A DNA stretch of 64,000 nucleotides from Selenomonas sputigena_A. Its GTDB lineage: Bacteria > Bacillota > Negativicutes > Selenomonadales > Selenomonadaceae. A program made the position numbers and the translations under genes. Under the pieces are notes generated by a model that did not search any database, was not told the DNA's origin, and was given only the letters and a program-made list of their open reading frames with translations. The DNA is taken from positions 2,232,001 through 2,296,000 of the forward strand of contig NZ_CP194411.1 in the NCBI RefSeq assembly GCF_051603425.1. Direction: 5' to 3'. This document shows positions 52,212 to 62,369 of the stretch, in pieces; positions within the stretch are counted from its first letter, which is position 1; the number at the start of each line of letters is the position of its first letter.

Positions 52212-53825
52212 TCATACGTTGAAGGCCGTAAATAATTTTTTCATATAATTCCAGCCTTTCTGTACAGTCCGTATGACCATTTCCATTTGTTGGGGATTGC
52301 GCACCACATACTGCAACAATTTACGCCTTTGCTGACGATAGGTAGAATCAACAGTTCTAAGAAAATCCTCCATATCTTTTTCAACAGAAACTTCCGGCAG
52401 ATTGGATTCCTGTATCGTGTGCTTACGTCCATCCATAAAGACAGAATCACCTAAAAACGGAATATATGATTTTAAATCAAAACGTTTTTTTATCTGCTCC
52501 TTCAAAGATTCCGAGGCGGACGGTTCGCCGTGCACGATGAATACGCGAGATGGTTCAGGACTTCTAATTGCCGCAATCCAATCGAGCAACTGACCCATAT
52601 CAGCATGTGCCGAAAATCCTTCCAGCATCTGGATATTCGCCTTAACGATAATCTCTTCACCCATAACCTTAACACGTTTTACACCATCTATAAGGCGACG
52701 TCCAAGGCTTCCTTCTGCCTGGTAACCAACAAAAAGGATCGTTGATTCGGGACGCCAAAGATTATGCTTGAGATGATGCAGAATACGTCCAGCATCTGCC
52801 ATACCACTGGCAGATATGATGACTGCAGAACTTTCTTGTGAGTTCAGTGCCCGTGATTCTTCTGGAGTTTCGCAAATACGCAGATGTGGCATTTGCGGCA
52901 AACCGCCGCCATGCGTAGTTAAAAGTTCTATTGTTGTATCGTCAAATTCCTGTACATTTTGCATAAAAACACGCGTTGCTGCAATGGCCATGGGGCTGTC
53001 AAGGATGATGGGAACATCTTCCATACGACCTTCTTTCCAAAGTTTATAGAAGTAGTAAAGCAATGTCTGGGTGCGGCCAACAGCAAACGACGGAATAATA
53101 AGGTTACCACCACGCTCCATAGTATCTTGCACAGCTTCCAAGAGAGCATTTTCCTTGTCATAGATTTGGTGCAAACGGTCGCCATACGTCGATTCCACCA
53201 AAAGGTAATCCGCGCCTTCAATGATTGTAGGATCTTTGATAATCGGCTGATCCGGCTGTCCTAAATCACCGGAAAAGACAAGCTTCGTTTTTTCACCATT
53301 TTCCTCTACATAAACTTCAAGAATGGCAGAACCAATAATATGACCGGCATCACGGAAACAAACTTCTATATTGTTCTCGATACGGAAGATTTCGTTATAT
53401 GGCTTCGGTGAAAAAAGGTTGAGCGAAGCCTCCGCATCATCCATTGTATAAAGTGGCTGAATTAAAGTATCTCCGCTTCTTTGCATCTTACGATTCAGAA
53501 CTTCAGAATCGTGTTCCTGTATGTGGGCAGAGTCAGGCAACATGATATGTGCCAATTCGCACGTTACTTTTGTGGCATAAACTGTTCCTTTGAAACCCTC
53601 CCGATAAAGTTTTGGTACCAAGCCACAATGATCGATATGGGCATGTGTCAGGACAACACAGTCAATTTCGGATGGATTAAAGAGAAATTCTTTGTAATTG
53701 AGTTCTCTTATGCGACGTCCACCTTGGAACATGCCACAGTCCACTAAGATCTTCCGTTCTTCGCTTTCTAATAAATAGGATGAACCCGTAACAGTATGAG
53801 CGGCACCAAGGAAGGTTAATTTCAT
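52212..53825 (-). CDS. Beta-CASP metallo-beta-lactamase fold RNase (YSH1/MBL family)
   Basis: 537 residues. Metal motif THAHIDHCG near residue 62, GHIIGSA, FSGDLG, the beta-CASP insertion with VESTYGDR and FAVGRTQTL, and the RMMBL end with GFSAHADMGQLL and VHGEPSAS. Such enzymes are endo/exoribonucleases of the CPSF73 type. The start follows AAAGGAGTGGAGCAGA. The last 100 residues are a family-variable helical extension. Its stop lies just before the pyr promoter. Confidence 0.93.
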   Translation of the reverse strand: MKLTFLGAAHTVTGSSYLLESEERKILVDCGMFQGGRRIRELNYKEFLFNPSEIDCVVLTHAHIDHCGLVPKLYREGFKGTVYATKVTCELAHIMLPDSAHIQEHDSEVLNRKMQRSGDTLIQPLYTMDDAEASLNLFSPKPYNEIFRIENNIEVCFRDAGHIIGSAILEVYVEENGEKTKLVFSGDLGQPDQPIIKDPTIIEGADYLLVESTYGDRLHQIYDKENALLEAVQDTMERGGNLIIPSFAVGRTQTLLYYFYKLWKEGRMEDVPIILDSPMAIAATRVFMQNVQEFDDTTIELLTTHGGGLPQMPHLRICETPEESRALNSQESSAVIISASGMADAGRILHHLKHNLWRPESTILFVGYQAEGSLGRRLIDGVKRVKVMGEEIIVKANIQMLEGFSAHADMGQLLDWIAAIRSPEPSRVFIVHGEPSASESLKEQIKKRFDLKSYIPFLGDSVFMDGRKHTIQESNLPEVSVEKDMEDFLRTVDSTYRQQRRKLLQYVVRNPQQMEMVIRTVQKGWNYMKKLFTAFNV

Positions 53826-53931
53826 TCTGCTCCACTCCTTTAGAACTTATCCCACGACTCAAGTATATCATAATTTTCTGATTTTAACTACCAAAAAAGG
53901 AAAAAGATCACTCCTTTTCCTTTTTTTCTCC

Positions 53932-54891
53932 CTATTCTGCCTCACCTAAAATGCGAACTTCAGGGAATAATCGAACACCATTTTTTTCAAAAACACGTTG
54001 CTGTACCTGCCGAATAAGTTCCAACACATCTTTTGCCGTAGCCCCCCCTGTATTAACAACAAAGCCTGCATGTTTGACGGAAATTTCTGCACCTCCGACA
54101 GCAAAGCCTTTGAGCCCTGTTTGCTCAATCAAAGTTCCCGCATAATATCCCTCAGGGCGCTTGAAAGTACTTCCAGCGCTTGGCATTTCAAGAGGTTGTT
54201 TGCTCTCCCTGCGCTTTGTAAAACCAGCAACCTTTTCTTCAATATTTTTCTTATCGCCTGGTATGAGTTTAAGTTCAACTTCGCAAACAGCATAACCATT
54301 CTTTTGGAAAACACTATGCCGATAAGAAAAATCCAAATCATCGACCTCGAACTCGGTGACCTCTCCCTTTGGAGAAACAGCACGTACACCTTCAACGATA
54401 CTCTTCATCTCACCATCGTAGGCTCCGGCATTCATGAATACCGCGCCCCCGATACTTCCTGGGATACCACAGGCAAATTCCATGCCTGAGAGGCTGTTTT
54501 TGACAGCAAAATTTGATACATCTTGTAAAAGGGCGCCTGCTCCCGCAGTAATCCTTGCATCATTCCGTTTTATGAAGGACATCGGTGAATCGAACTTGAT
54601 AACAGCACCACGTATCCCCCGATCGAGGACAAGCACATTAGAGCCATTGCCAAGTATAACAAAAGGAATATCATATTTTCTCAAGGAACGGAAAATAAAT
54701 GCCACTTCATCTATGGAAGATGGAAAAATCAAATAGTCGGCCGGGCCGCCAATCTTGAATGTTGTATGTTCTTTCATCGGTTCATTGAGAAGGAATTTTT
54801 CTGCCTCTATCCTTTCCCGAATTTCGTCAACAAAATTTTGATTGATTTGCAAATCCAACCAGTCCCATCTCAAAAAATTTCGTTTACACAA
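53932..54891 (-). CDS. murB: UDP-N-acetylenolpyruvoylglucosamine reductase
   Basis: Up to 319 residues. MurB reduces UDP-GlcNAc-enolpyruvate in peptidoglycan synthesis. FAD motif VILGNGSNVLVLDRGIRG; catalytic residues in CGIPGSIGGAVFMNAGAYDGE, FSYRHSVFQ and PSAGSTFKRPEGYYAG. This is type II (lacking the type I insertion). The start is uncertain: TTG codons at 54891, 54858 and 54852 are all possible, and the family usually begins near INQNFVDEIRERI, favouring the shorter ones. Confidence 0.94.
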   Translation of the reverse strand: MCKRNFLRWDWLDLQINQNFVDEIRERIEAEKFLLNEPMKEHTTFKIGGPADYLIFPSSIDEVAFIFRSLRKYDIPFVILGNGSNVLVLDRGIRGAVIKFDSPMSFIKRNDARITAGAGALLQDVSNFAVKNSLSGMEFACGIPGSIGGAVFMNAGAYDGEMKSIVEGVRAVSPKGEVTEFEVDDLDFSYRHSVFQKNGYAVCEVELKLIPGDKKNIEEKVAGFTKRRESKQPLEMPSAGSTFKRPEGYYAGTLIEQTGLKGFAVGGAEISVKHAGFVVNTGGATAKDVLELIRQVQQRVFEKNGVRLFPEVRILGEAE

Positions 54892-54894
54892 AAA

Positions 54895-55377
54895 TCAACG
54901 ACCATACCAATGTCCGGAACTTTCCAGCCCAGGAAATCCTAACTGTCGCAAGGCTTCATAAGCTACAATTGCTGCCGCACTGGAAAGATTCAGCGACCGC
55001 GCGCCTTCGTGCATAGGTATGCGGATACATTTCTCCCAATGCTGTCTCAAAAGCGCTTCAGGAAGCCCCGTGGTTTCCTTTCCAAAGACAAGGAAATCAT
55101 CTTCTCGATATGATACACAATCGTAAGAACGCGGTGCCTTTTTCGAGCAGTAGTAAAAATTCTCGTCAGTAAAACGACACAAAACTTCAGAAAAATTTTC
55201 ATGATAATGGACTTTTACCAAGTGCCAATAATCAAGACCTGCACGTTTCAAGTGCTTGTCATCCACCATGAATCCCAAGGGTTTGACGAGATGGAGCTCT
55301 ATGCCGCTTGCAGCACAGAGACGAGCAATGTTTCCAGTATTCCCTGGAATCTGTGGTTCAATCAAGACAATATGCAA
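54895..55377 (-). CDS. trmL: tRNA (cytidine(34)-2'-O)-methyltransferase
   Basis: 160 residues. SPOUT knot methyltransferase for the wobble base: N-terminal IEPQIPGNTGNIARLCAA, FGKETTGLPEALL and the SAM knot RSLNLSSAAAIVAYEALRQ. Small, single-domain, normal length. It sits between ilvD and murB. Confidence 0.95.
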   Translation of the reverse strand: MHIVLIEPQIPGNTGNIARLCAASGIELHLVKPLGFMVDDKHLKRAGLDYWHLVKVHYHENFSEVLCRFTDENFYYCSKKAPRSYDCVSYREDDFLVFGKETTGLPEALLRQHWEKCIRIPMHEGARSLNLSSAAAIVAYEALRQLGFPGLESSGHWYGR

Positions 55378-55396
55378 GACAAATCAATCCTACCCA

Positions 55397-57049
55397 TCAT
55401 GCCAAGACAGCTCCGGTATTTGCAGATGTCGTGAGTTTTGCATAACGAGCGAGATAACCTGTCTTGATTTTGGGCTCCGGCTGTTTCCATTGCCCTTTAC
55501 GCCGCTGGAGTTCTTCATCACTGACCTCAAGAGTTAATTTGCGGCTAGGGATATCAATCGAGATGATATCACCATCCTCAATGAGTGCAATGGGGCCGCC
55601 AGCCATGGCCTCAGGCGATACATGTCCGATACACGCACCTTGGCTGGCGCCACTGAAACGACCATCTGTAATAAGGCCAACCTTGAGTCCCATACCTGTA
55701 ATGACTGCGGTTGGATTCAGCATTTCCTGCATACCAGGTCCGCCCTTTGGCCCTTCATAGCGAATAACGACAACATCACCATCATGAATTTTTCCATCCA
55801 TAATGGCCTGAACACCTTCCTCTTCGGAAGAGAAGCATTTTGCCGTTCCTTTGTAAACCAGCATATCCTCCGATACGGCTGAAGCTTTGACAACCGCATA
55901 ATCCGGTGCCAAATTGCCATGAAGAATAGCAAGCCCCCCCTGTTTTCGATAAGGCTTTTCAACGGTACGGATGACATCAGGACGCAGGATTTTCGCATTT
56001 TTGATGCGTTCCCCTATTGTACCTGAAATAGTTAAAGCATCGAGATGAATGAGTCCTTCCCGCGAAAGTTCATTCATGACAGCGGAAAGACCGCCTGCTT
56101 CATCAAGATCCTGCATATGATGTTTGCCTGCAGGACTAAGTTTCGTGATATAAGGTGTGCGACGGCTGATTTCATCGAAGAGCGGCGCAGGAAGCTCTAT
56201 CCCGATTTCATGGGCAATAGCGGTCAGATGAAGTACTGTGTTGGAAGATCCCCCCACCCCCATATCTACGGTAATAGCATTTTCAAACGCTTCACGCGTC
56301 ATAATATCACGGGGTCTGATATCTCTCTGTATAAGGTCCAAAATAATATTGCCTGCCCGCTTTGCCAAAAGCCTACGAGCCCCTGTATAAGCTGCCGGAA
56401 TCGTACCATTGCCTGGCAGCCCCATGCCAAGAACTTCCGTCAGACTATTCATAGTATTAGCCGTGAACAATCCGGCACAGGAACCGCAGCTGGGACAGGC
56501 TTGCTCCTCTAGTGCCGTCATTTCGGTTTCATCAATAAGCCCGGCAGCAAATTTTCCTGCAGCCTCAAACGATTGGCTGACGCTTATATCTTGTCCACGA
56601 AACCGTCCCGCCAGCATCGGACCGCCGCTGACGACAATCGCGGGGATATTCAGACGGGCTGCCGCTATAAGCATTCCAGGAACTACCTTGTCACAATTCG
56701 GGATGAGCACAAGACCGTCAAAACCAGAAGCCATGGCAACAGACTCAATGGAATCAGCAATGAGCTCACGACTTGCAAGAGAAAATTTCATGCCTGTGTG
56801 CCCCATAGCAATACCGTCGCAAAGTGCGATGGCTGGAAATTCTAACGGCGTGCCGCCTGCAGCCGCTACGCCAAGTTTTGCCGCATCTGCAATTTCGCGC
56901 AGATGCAGGTGTCCGGGAACAATCTCATTAAAAGAATTGCAAATACCAATTAAAGGCTTACGCAAATCTTCTGCTCCATATCCCATCGCATGAAAAAGCG
57001 AACGATGCGCACAACGCGTTGCTCCCTTTTTTACAATATCACTTCTCAT
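55397..57049 (-). CDS. ilvD: Dihydroxy-acid dehydratase
   Basis: 550 residues. Branched-chain amino acid and pantothenate precursor synthesis. Fe-S cluster ligands: LIPNCDKVVPGM and ACPSCGSCAGLFTANTMN near residue 190. GRFSGASQGACIGHVSPEA is the C-terminal catalytic motif. No other ilv genes are nearby. Confidence 0.97.
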   Translation of the reverse strand: MRSDIVKKGATRCAHRSLFHAMGYGAEDLRKPLIGICNSFNEIVPGHLHLREIADAAKLGVAAAGGTPLEFPAIALCDGIAMGHTGMKFSLASRELIADSIESVAMASGFDGLVLIPNCDKVVPGMLIAAARLNIPAIVVSGGPMLAGRFRGQDISVSQSFEAAGKFAAGLIDETEMTALEEQACPSCGSCAGLFTANTMNSLTEVLGMGLPGNGTIPAAYTGARRLLAKRAGNIILDLIQRDIRPRDIMTREAFENAITVDMGVGGSSNTVLHLTAIAHEIGIELPAPLFDEISRRTPYITKLSPAGKHHMQDLDEAGGLSAVMNELSREGLIHLDALTISGTIGERIKNAKILRPDVIRTVEKPYRKQGGLAILHGNLAPDYAVVKASAVSEDMLVYKGTAKCFSSEEEGVQAIMDGKIHDGDVVVIRYEGPKGGPGMQEMLNPTAVITGMGLKVGLITDGRFSGASQGACIGHVSPEAMAGGPIALIEDGDIISIDIPSRKLTLEVSDEELQRRKGQWKQPEPKIKTGYLARYAKLTTSANTGAVLA

Positions 57050-57142
57050 ATTTTATCCCGCCTAACTAGAACATATACGAATTGATAAATATATCCTAGA
57101 TTTTATCGCAAATTCACGTTGGATTCAAGAAATTTATACGCC

Positions 57143-57682
57143 TTAAAATTCTATGCCTTTTTGCGCTTTGATTCCCCGCTGGAAAGGATGCTTGATAAGC
57201 TTCATTTCCGTTACCAAATCTGCCTTTTCAAGAATTGCCGGAGGAGCTCCTCGCCCTGTCAAAACGAGATGCATTGAAGCAGGCTTTTCATGCAAAAATA
57301 CAAGTACCTGTTCTTCTTCCAGTAAACCAAAACTCAAAGCATAATTAATTTCATCAAGAATGATCATGTCCCAGAGGCCGCTTTTCATTTCTTGTTCCGC
57401 TTCCAATAATGCCTCGTCGGCTTTCTTTCTGTGTTCTGCTAATTCTGTCTCGCTGGCTTTACGAGTAAAACCTATCCCCAACGGTCTTATTGCAATGCGA
57501 CCATTCACTTTTGCCAATGCAGCAAGAGCCTTTAATTCACCATATTTCCAACTGCCCTTAATAAATTGCAACACAAGTATACGAAGCCCTGCTCCCCAAG
57601 CACGAACTGCAAGACCAATAGCTGCCGTCGTTTTTCCTTTTCCTTCTCCTGTATGGATAATCGTCAAACCTGTTGGTTCCAA
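57143..57682 (-). CDS. cobO: Cob(I)yrinic acid a,c-diamide adenosyltransferase
   Basis: 179 residues, CobA/CobO/BtuR family. Adenosylates the corrinoid cobalt. P-loop HTGEGKGKTTAAIG at residues 10-23, WDMIILDEINYAL as Walker B and LTGRGAPP near residue 140. A TTG start follows AAGGAGAG. It stands apart from cbiK at the other end of the window; other cobalamin genes are not here. Confidence 0.94.
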   Translation of the reverse strand: MEPTGLTIIHTGEGKGKTTAAIGLAVRAWGAGLRILVLQFIKGSWKYGELKALAALAKVNGRIAIRPLGIGFTRKASETELAEHRKKADEALLEAEQEMKSGLWDMIILDEINYALSFGLLEEEQVLVFLHEKPASMHLVLTGRGAPPAILEKADLVTEMKLIKHPFQRGIKAQKGIEF

Positions 57683-57795
57683 AATATCTCTCCTTTGAAA
57701 GTTTTTCTTAAAATCCTATTCTGTAAGCCTAAAAAACATGATATACTAATGCTTTAGTTATTATTATAATACTTTATTTTACTTATGGTGCTGTT

Positions 57796-59424
57796 ATGAA
57801 AAAATTTCTTTTGTTCACCTTCATCATCCTGTGCTTCACTTTCCTTTGCATCTTTTTAACCGAAAAAACAGATGTACTTGGTCTTCGCAACATTCCCTTC
57901 ACCCCAATTTTTGAGGAGAACGGTGGTCATATACGAATTTCTTGGAAACGTCTGCCTTACCCCTGCTTTTATCGCATTGAAATCCTCTCCAAGACAACAG
58001 ATATGGTTGATGGTACGCCTGAATATCATTCTTTTGGCTCAGAAATCACATTGAAATCTTCCTACGAAATGCCATCCACACCTATTCCAATGTACTATCG
58101 CATCACTGCCTATGGTATGTTCGGACAAATCACTCCGCCTTCTAACGTGGTGGAAAACCCTAGCTTCAACAAACCGATTCAACCGCGCCCAATTTTCGAA
58201 TATACAAAGAGCAATCCAGCGAGCCGCAAACCTTTTCTTGTCTGGCACACGGTTCCTGGCGCTGTATGCTATGAATTGGAGATTCTTTCCGGCGATCCGG
58301 ACAAAGATGGCGGAATTTTGCTCTCACGTCAAAATCATCTTTATAATACGGATCAAATATTCACGAATGGTTATCAAGCTGATCTTACACCTTTTATCCA
58401 AAGCGATATACAGACGCTTTATTGGCGTGTACGTGCTTTGGGCTTCCATCGCGAACCCATTGGTGAATTCTCTGAAGCTGAACCTATTTATATTGATAAA
58501 AAGAAGGCCCTCCCCACAAAACCGTTAATCAATAATTTCGATCAGATGCCAAACCCCGTGGAACCCGTTTATCCCGTTTATCAGTGGATACCTTTAAACG
58601 GCTGCAGTAATTATGAGGTTGAGCTCATGGTCGTGCCGCTGCGTCCTGAGGAAGAAAACAACACGCGGCCTTCAAAAAATCGTCAATGGGCACAGAAAGT
58701 AACCGATGCATTCAGTTGCTATGATGAATACGCACGTCCTTATGCAGGAGAATATTATTGGCGCGTCCGTGCTATAGATGATAACGGCAATACAATCGGT
58801 ACATACTCTGACACAGAGAAATTTACAGTAAAAGAAAAAAGTAAGCGTATTTTCGCTGCAGCATTCGGTGACAGTATCACGCATGGAGGCGGAGCACTTT
58901 CTTTTTCTCCGATGGATCTTGAATACAGCTTTACGACATATCTCGATATCCCTGCAGTCAATATAGGACGCAGCGGAGACACATCACATACAACGATGTT
59001 ACGTTTCGAGAAGGATGTCCTATATTTTCATCCTTATAATCTCTTGATACTCACAGGTTCAAACAGCTTACGCGCGCCTGATATAACTTCCGAGCAGATC
59101 ATCGCCGATCTCGAGGCCATTAGGAAAAAGTGCGAAGCCAACGATATCAATCCTATTTTCCTCACGCTCATGCCCATCAATCCAGAAAATATACAACATG
59201 CGTTCCATGTTGAAACCGATCCCTTATGGTGGCAAAAACTCGCGAGGGTCAATGGCTATATCCGTGGACAAAAGCATTATATCGATCTTGAGCCATATTT
59301 TTACGATGCAAGTCGCACAATCATGGCACCCGATCTCTCCATTGACGGACTTCATCCCGACATTCGCGGCAAAATGCTTATGGCAGAAATCATCAATCGA
59401 CATTTGGATCAATTCCGGAAATAA
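57796..59424 (+). CDS. Exported SGNH-family hydrolase with YWRVRA modules, paralogue of the 4.4-kb protein
   Basis: 542 residues. N-terminal membrane segment/signal (MKKFLLFTFIILCFTFLCIF). Three beta-rich modules follow, two of them ending in YWRVRAL (about residue 209) and YWRVRAI (about 321). The C-terminal SGNH domain has GDSITHGGG (Ser near 360), GRSGDTSHT, GSNSLRAP (Asn 423) and DGLHPDIRGK (Asp 517, His 520). Much of the C-terminus matches the protein at 4.4-5.8 kb (for example NDI.PIFLTL.PINP.NI), with about 100 more residues in the module region. Exported lipase/esterase activity on an unknown envelope ester is inferred. The upstream region has TATAAT at 57765 but a poor -35 box. Confidence 0.86.
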   Translation: MKKFLLFTFIILCFTFLCIFLTEKTDVLGLRNIPFTPIFEENGGHIRISWKRLPYPCFYRIEILSKTTDMVDGTPEYHSFGSEITLKSSYEMPSTPIPMYYRITAYGMFGQITPPSNVVENPSFNKPIQPRPIFEYTKSNPASRKPFLVWHTVPGAVCYELEILSGDPDKDGGILLSRQNHLYNTDQIFTNGYQADLTPFIQSDIQTLYWRVRALGFHREPIGEFSEAEPIYIDKKKALPTKPLINNFDQMPNPVEPVYPVYQWIPLNGCSNYEVELMVVPLRPEEENNTRPSKNRQWAQKVTDAFSCYDEYARPYAGEYYWRVRAIDDNGNTIGTYSDTEKFTVKEKSKRIFAAAFGDSITHGGGALSFSPMDLEYSFTTYLDIPAVNIGRSGDTSHTTMLRFEKDVLYFHPYNLLILTGSNSLRAPDITSEQIIADLEAIRKKCEANDINPIFLTLMPINPENIQHAFHVETDPLWWQKLARVNGYIRGQKHYIDLEPYFYDASRTIMAPDLSIDGLHPDIRGKMLMAEIINRHLDQFRK

Positions 59425-59467
59425 TATTTTGTGTGCTGTATCTCCCCTTTCTCGCCTATATCAGCAT

Positions 59468-59523
59468 AAAAAAGAAGCCATGTTGACTGTGTGGACTGCA
59501 CAATCGACATGGCTTCCTTTTTA
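59468..59523. terminator. Bidirectional terminator between the SGNH gene and ftsK
   Basis: GAAGCCATGT / ACATGGCTTC outer stem with an imperfect inner extension, flanked by AAAAAA and CTTTTTAT. Confidence 0.85.
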
Positions 59524-59534
59524 TGAATACACAA

Positions 59535-62270
59535 TCAGCTGATTTTTTTCTGCAAGGCGGCTTCAGCTTCTTCTGAGGTAACAAGGATCTCCCGCGGTTT
59601 ACTGCCCATGCTCGGTCCTATAATTTTCATTTCTTCCATGGTATCTATAAGGCGTGCAGCACGCGTATAGCCGATACGGAAACGTCTTTGGATACTTGAT
59701 GTGGAAGCCTGTCCCGAACTCATAACGAGTTCAATGGCATCGCCCAGAAGCTCATCTGCCTTATTTTTAATATCGTCTTTTTTCCCATCGTTAGCTTCCA
59801 TAGCGGCATTTTCCGTGTATTCGATAATCTCTTGGTTTTCCTCCATCTGCTGTCCTTGACTTCGGATGAAGTCGAGAAGCCGCTCCACTTCCTCATCACT
59901 GACAAAAGCGCCTTGCACTCGCTGCGGTTTTGCTACACCGACAGGATAGAAGAGCATATCGCCCTTTCCCAGAAGCTTTTCTGCGCCGCTCATATCCAAA
60001 ATCGTGCGCGAATCAATCTGTGAAGAAACAGCAAACGAAATGCGCGACGGAATGTTTGCTTTGATGATACCTGTGATAACATCGACGGATGGACGCTGCG
60101 TTGCGAGCACGAGATGTATGCCTGCGGCGCGCGCTTTTTGCGCGAGACGGCATATAGCGTCTTCCACATCGTGCGGTGCGACCATCATGAGGTCAGCCAG
60201 CTCATCGATAATGATGACAATGGCAGGCATCTTTTCCTCAGGATTTGCTGCATTGAAGCGCTCCATATCACGCACACCCGTTTGTGCAAACTTGGCATAG
60301 CGCTTCTCCATCTCCTGCACCGACCAGTTCAGGACGGATGCAGCCTTCTTTGCGTCAGTGACAACGGGAACCATCAGATGAGGGATGCCGTTGTAATTAG
60401 AAAGCTCCACCATCTTGGGATCAATGAGAATGAATTTGACTTCATCAGGTTTCGCTTTGAAGAGGATGCTCGTAATGAGCGTATTGATGCAGACTGACTT
60501 GCCTGATCCCGTAGCGCCAGCGACAAGAAGATGCGGCATCTTGGCGAGGTCAGCAAAAATACCCTGCCCAGCAATATCAACGCCCAAACCGACTGTAAGC
60601 TTCGACTTAGCGGCTTCAAAAGAGGGCTTTTCCAAGACTTCGCGCAGTCGGATTCCCTCAAGCTCCTTATTTGGCACCTCAATGCCAATAGCTGCTTTGC
60701 CGGGAATGGGCTCTATACGCACGGAAAACGCCGCAAGGCTCAAAGCCAGATCATCTGCCAAATTCGTGATCTTGCTGACTTTAACACCCGGCGCAGGCTC
60801 AAGCTCATAGCGCGTGACGGCGGGTCCATGGCAGGCATTGATAATCTTCGCCTTGACCTTGAAATTTTCCAGGGTTTGTGACAGTGTTTGCGCATTTTCA
60901 GCAATTTCCTGCTCAAGCTCGATATTCTTTTTCTTGACCTGAGCCGCAAGTATCTCCGCGACCTTAGGCAGTGCATAAGGCAACTCTGTGGGCTGAGCCG
61001 AAGTTTCTGCCTGCGGTTTCGTCTGCGGTTCGAGAGAAACCGGTGTAACCGAAGGCAATGCTGCGGAAGCAGGCGCAGGCGGCGATGCAAAAACTTCTTG
61101 TGGCAAGTTCATCGTCAGAGCTTGCGTGGAATCTGTCGGCTGCATCATGGCGAAGCGTTTGTCCTGCACTTCCCCCACCATAGGGACATCCGCAGGCAAG
61201 GGGACAACATCAAAGTCATCAGAGATTTCCGGCGGCGGTTCTGCAATGATTTCCGAAACCTCATCTGCGTCATTCGATTCATTTGAGGCGTACTCGATGG
61301 AAAAAGACAGTCGTTCCTCTTCCAATGCCGCTTCATCACTTACTGTTTCTTCGACTGGGTTTTCTCGTCCATGTATTCCCATAAAGTCAAAATGCGTCGG
61401 CTCGTTTTCTATCACCGAAGGTTCGGTTTCAGCAAGAAAGACATTATCTTCTTGAGCTTGAAGCACGTCAGATGCTTCTGGTGCCGTAACCGAGGAATAC
61501 GGAGAAGTAGGAATATCTTCGCTAGGTGCAGTGGTTTCGTCGACTGCTGAAAAAGCTTGGTCGAAGGATTCATCCTTGTCTTGATTGTAAAAGGAGCTTT
61601 TAATCTTTTCGCGCACATGCTCTCCCAAGATGCTTTCCGCTTGCGTCACCTTCTGCTGCGCGACGACGAGCGTATCCTTCGCTTTGACGATGCCCGCCTT
61701 CGCTTGGCGCTTTGTGCGCAGCATGCCTACGGCAAGTGACCATGTTGTCGAAAGAAGAATGGCAACGACGACGCCGGTTCCCAAGAGGATGATAGCTCCC
61801 GTCACACCAAAGAATTTGCGTATGGTAAAAAGCAATCCGCCACCTAAAAGACCGCCTGCAGTTGCCAGATATTCAGGCAAGATCTCCGCTCCTACCGGTA
61901 CAAGGAAATGATGCAGGATGGCAAGCACGGAAGCAAAGAGCCCTATGAGTCCGAAAAAGTGTGTAGAATAGACGATGCCGCGATGCTTCGTCACATATTG
62001 CATACCGATGAGCAAGATAACGCCGGAGGCAACCCAAGATCCCAAGCCAAAAAGATAGCGAAGAATTTTAGCAAAGTAAAGGCCAATAAAGCCAACATTC
62101 CAATCGAGTAAGCCGCCGAAGGATATAAGGCCTACAGCAAGGAATAAAAGCCCCATGATTTCATAGCGCCTGCCTGTAGGAGTCTTCGCTGCCATCGTCG
62201 CTTTTATGTTTTTTGCACTTTTTTTTCCCTTGCTGCTTCCCTTGCCGTTATTGGAAACTTTTTTTTTCAA
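59535..62270 (-). CDS. ftsK: DNA translocase FtsK/SpoIIIE
   Basis: 911 residues. Residues ~35-195 hold four membrane helices, then a Pro/Glu/Ala/Ser-rich linker to about residue 430, and the motor. Walker A is GATGSGKS near residue 587, Walker B is VIIIDELADLMM, and the C-terminal gamma winged helix (STSSIQRRFRIGYTRAARLIDTME) reads KOPS-like DNA signals. A TTG start follows AGGTGATG. Chromosome segregation at the septum. Confidence 0.96.
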   Translation of the reverse strand: MKKKVSNNGKGSSKGKKSAKNIKATMAAKTPTGRRYEIMGLLFLAVGLISFGGLLDWNVGFIGLYFAKILRYLFGLGSWVASGVILLIGMQYVTKHRGIVYSTHFFGLIGLFASVLAILHHFLVPVGAEILPEYLATAGGLLGGGLLFTIRKFFGVTGAIILLGTGVVVAILLSTTWSLAVGMLRTKRQAKAGIVKAKDTLVVAQQKVTQAESILGEHVREKIKSSFYNQDKDESFDQAFSAVDETTAPSEDIPTSPYSSVTAPEASDVLQAQEDNVFLAETEPSVIENEPTHFDFMGIHGRENPVEETVSDEAALEEERLSFSIEYASNESNDADEVSEIIAEPPPEISDDFDVVPLPADVPMVGEVQDKRFAMMQPTDSTQALTMNLPQEVFASPPAPASAALPSVTPVSLEPQTKPQAETSAQPTELPYALPKVAEILAAQVKKKNIELEQEIAENAQTLSQTLENFKVKAKIINACHGPAVTRYELEPAPGVKVSKITNLADDLALSLAAFSVRIEPIPGKAAIGIEVPNKELEGIRLREVLEKPSFEAAKSKLTVGLGVDIAGQGIFADLAKMPHLLVAGATGSGKSVCINTLITSILFKAKPDEVKFILIDPKMVELSNYNGIPHLMVPVVTDAKKAASVLNWSVQEMEKRYAKFAQTGVRDMERFNAANPEEKMPAIVIIIDELADLMMVAPHDVEDAICRLAQKARAAGIHLVLATQRPSVDVITGIIKANIPSRISFAVSSQIDSRTILDMSGAEKLLGKGDMLFYPVGVAKPQRVQGAFVSDEEVERLLDFIRSQGQQMEENQEIIEYTENAAMEANDGKKDDIKNKADELLGDAIELVMSSGQASTSSIQRRFRIGYTRAARLIDTMEEMKIIGPSMGSKPREILVTSEEAEAALQKKIS

Positions 62271-62369
62271 AACGACATCACCTATCTAAAATCACAGCAG
62301 CCCGTGAAGGGCTGCTGCAAAAGACATACGGATACGTTTGCATAGAGAGGCATTTCCCCTGCCCTTGCA

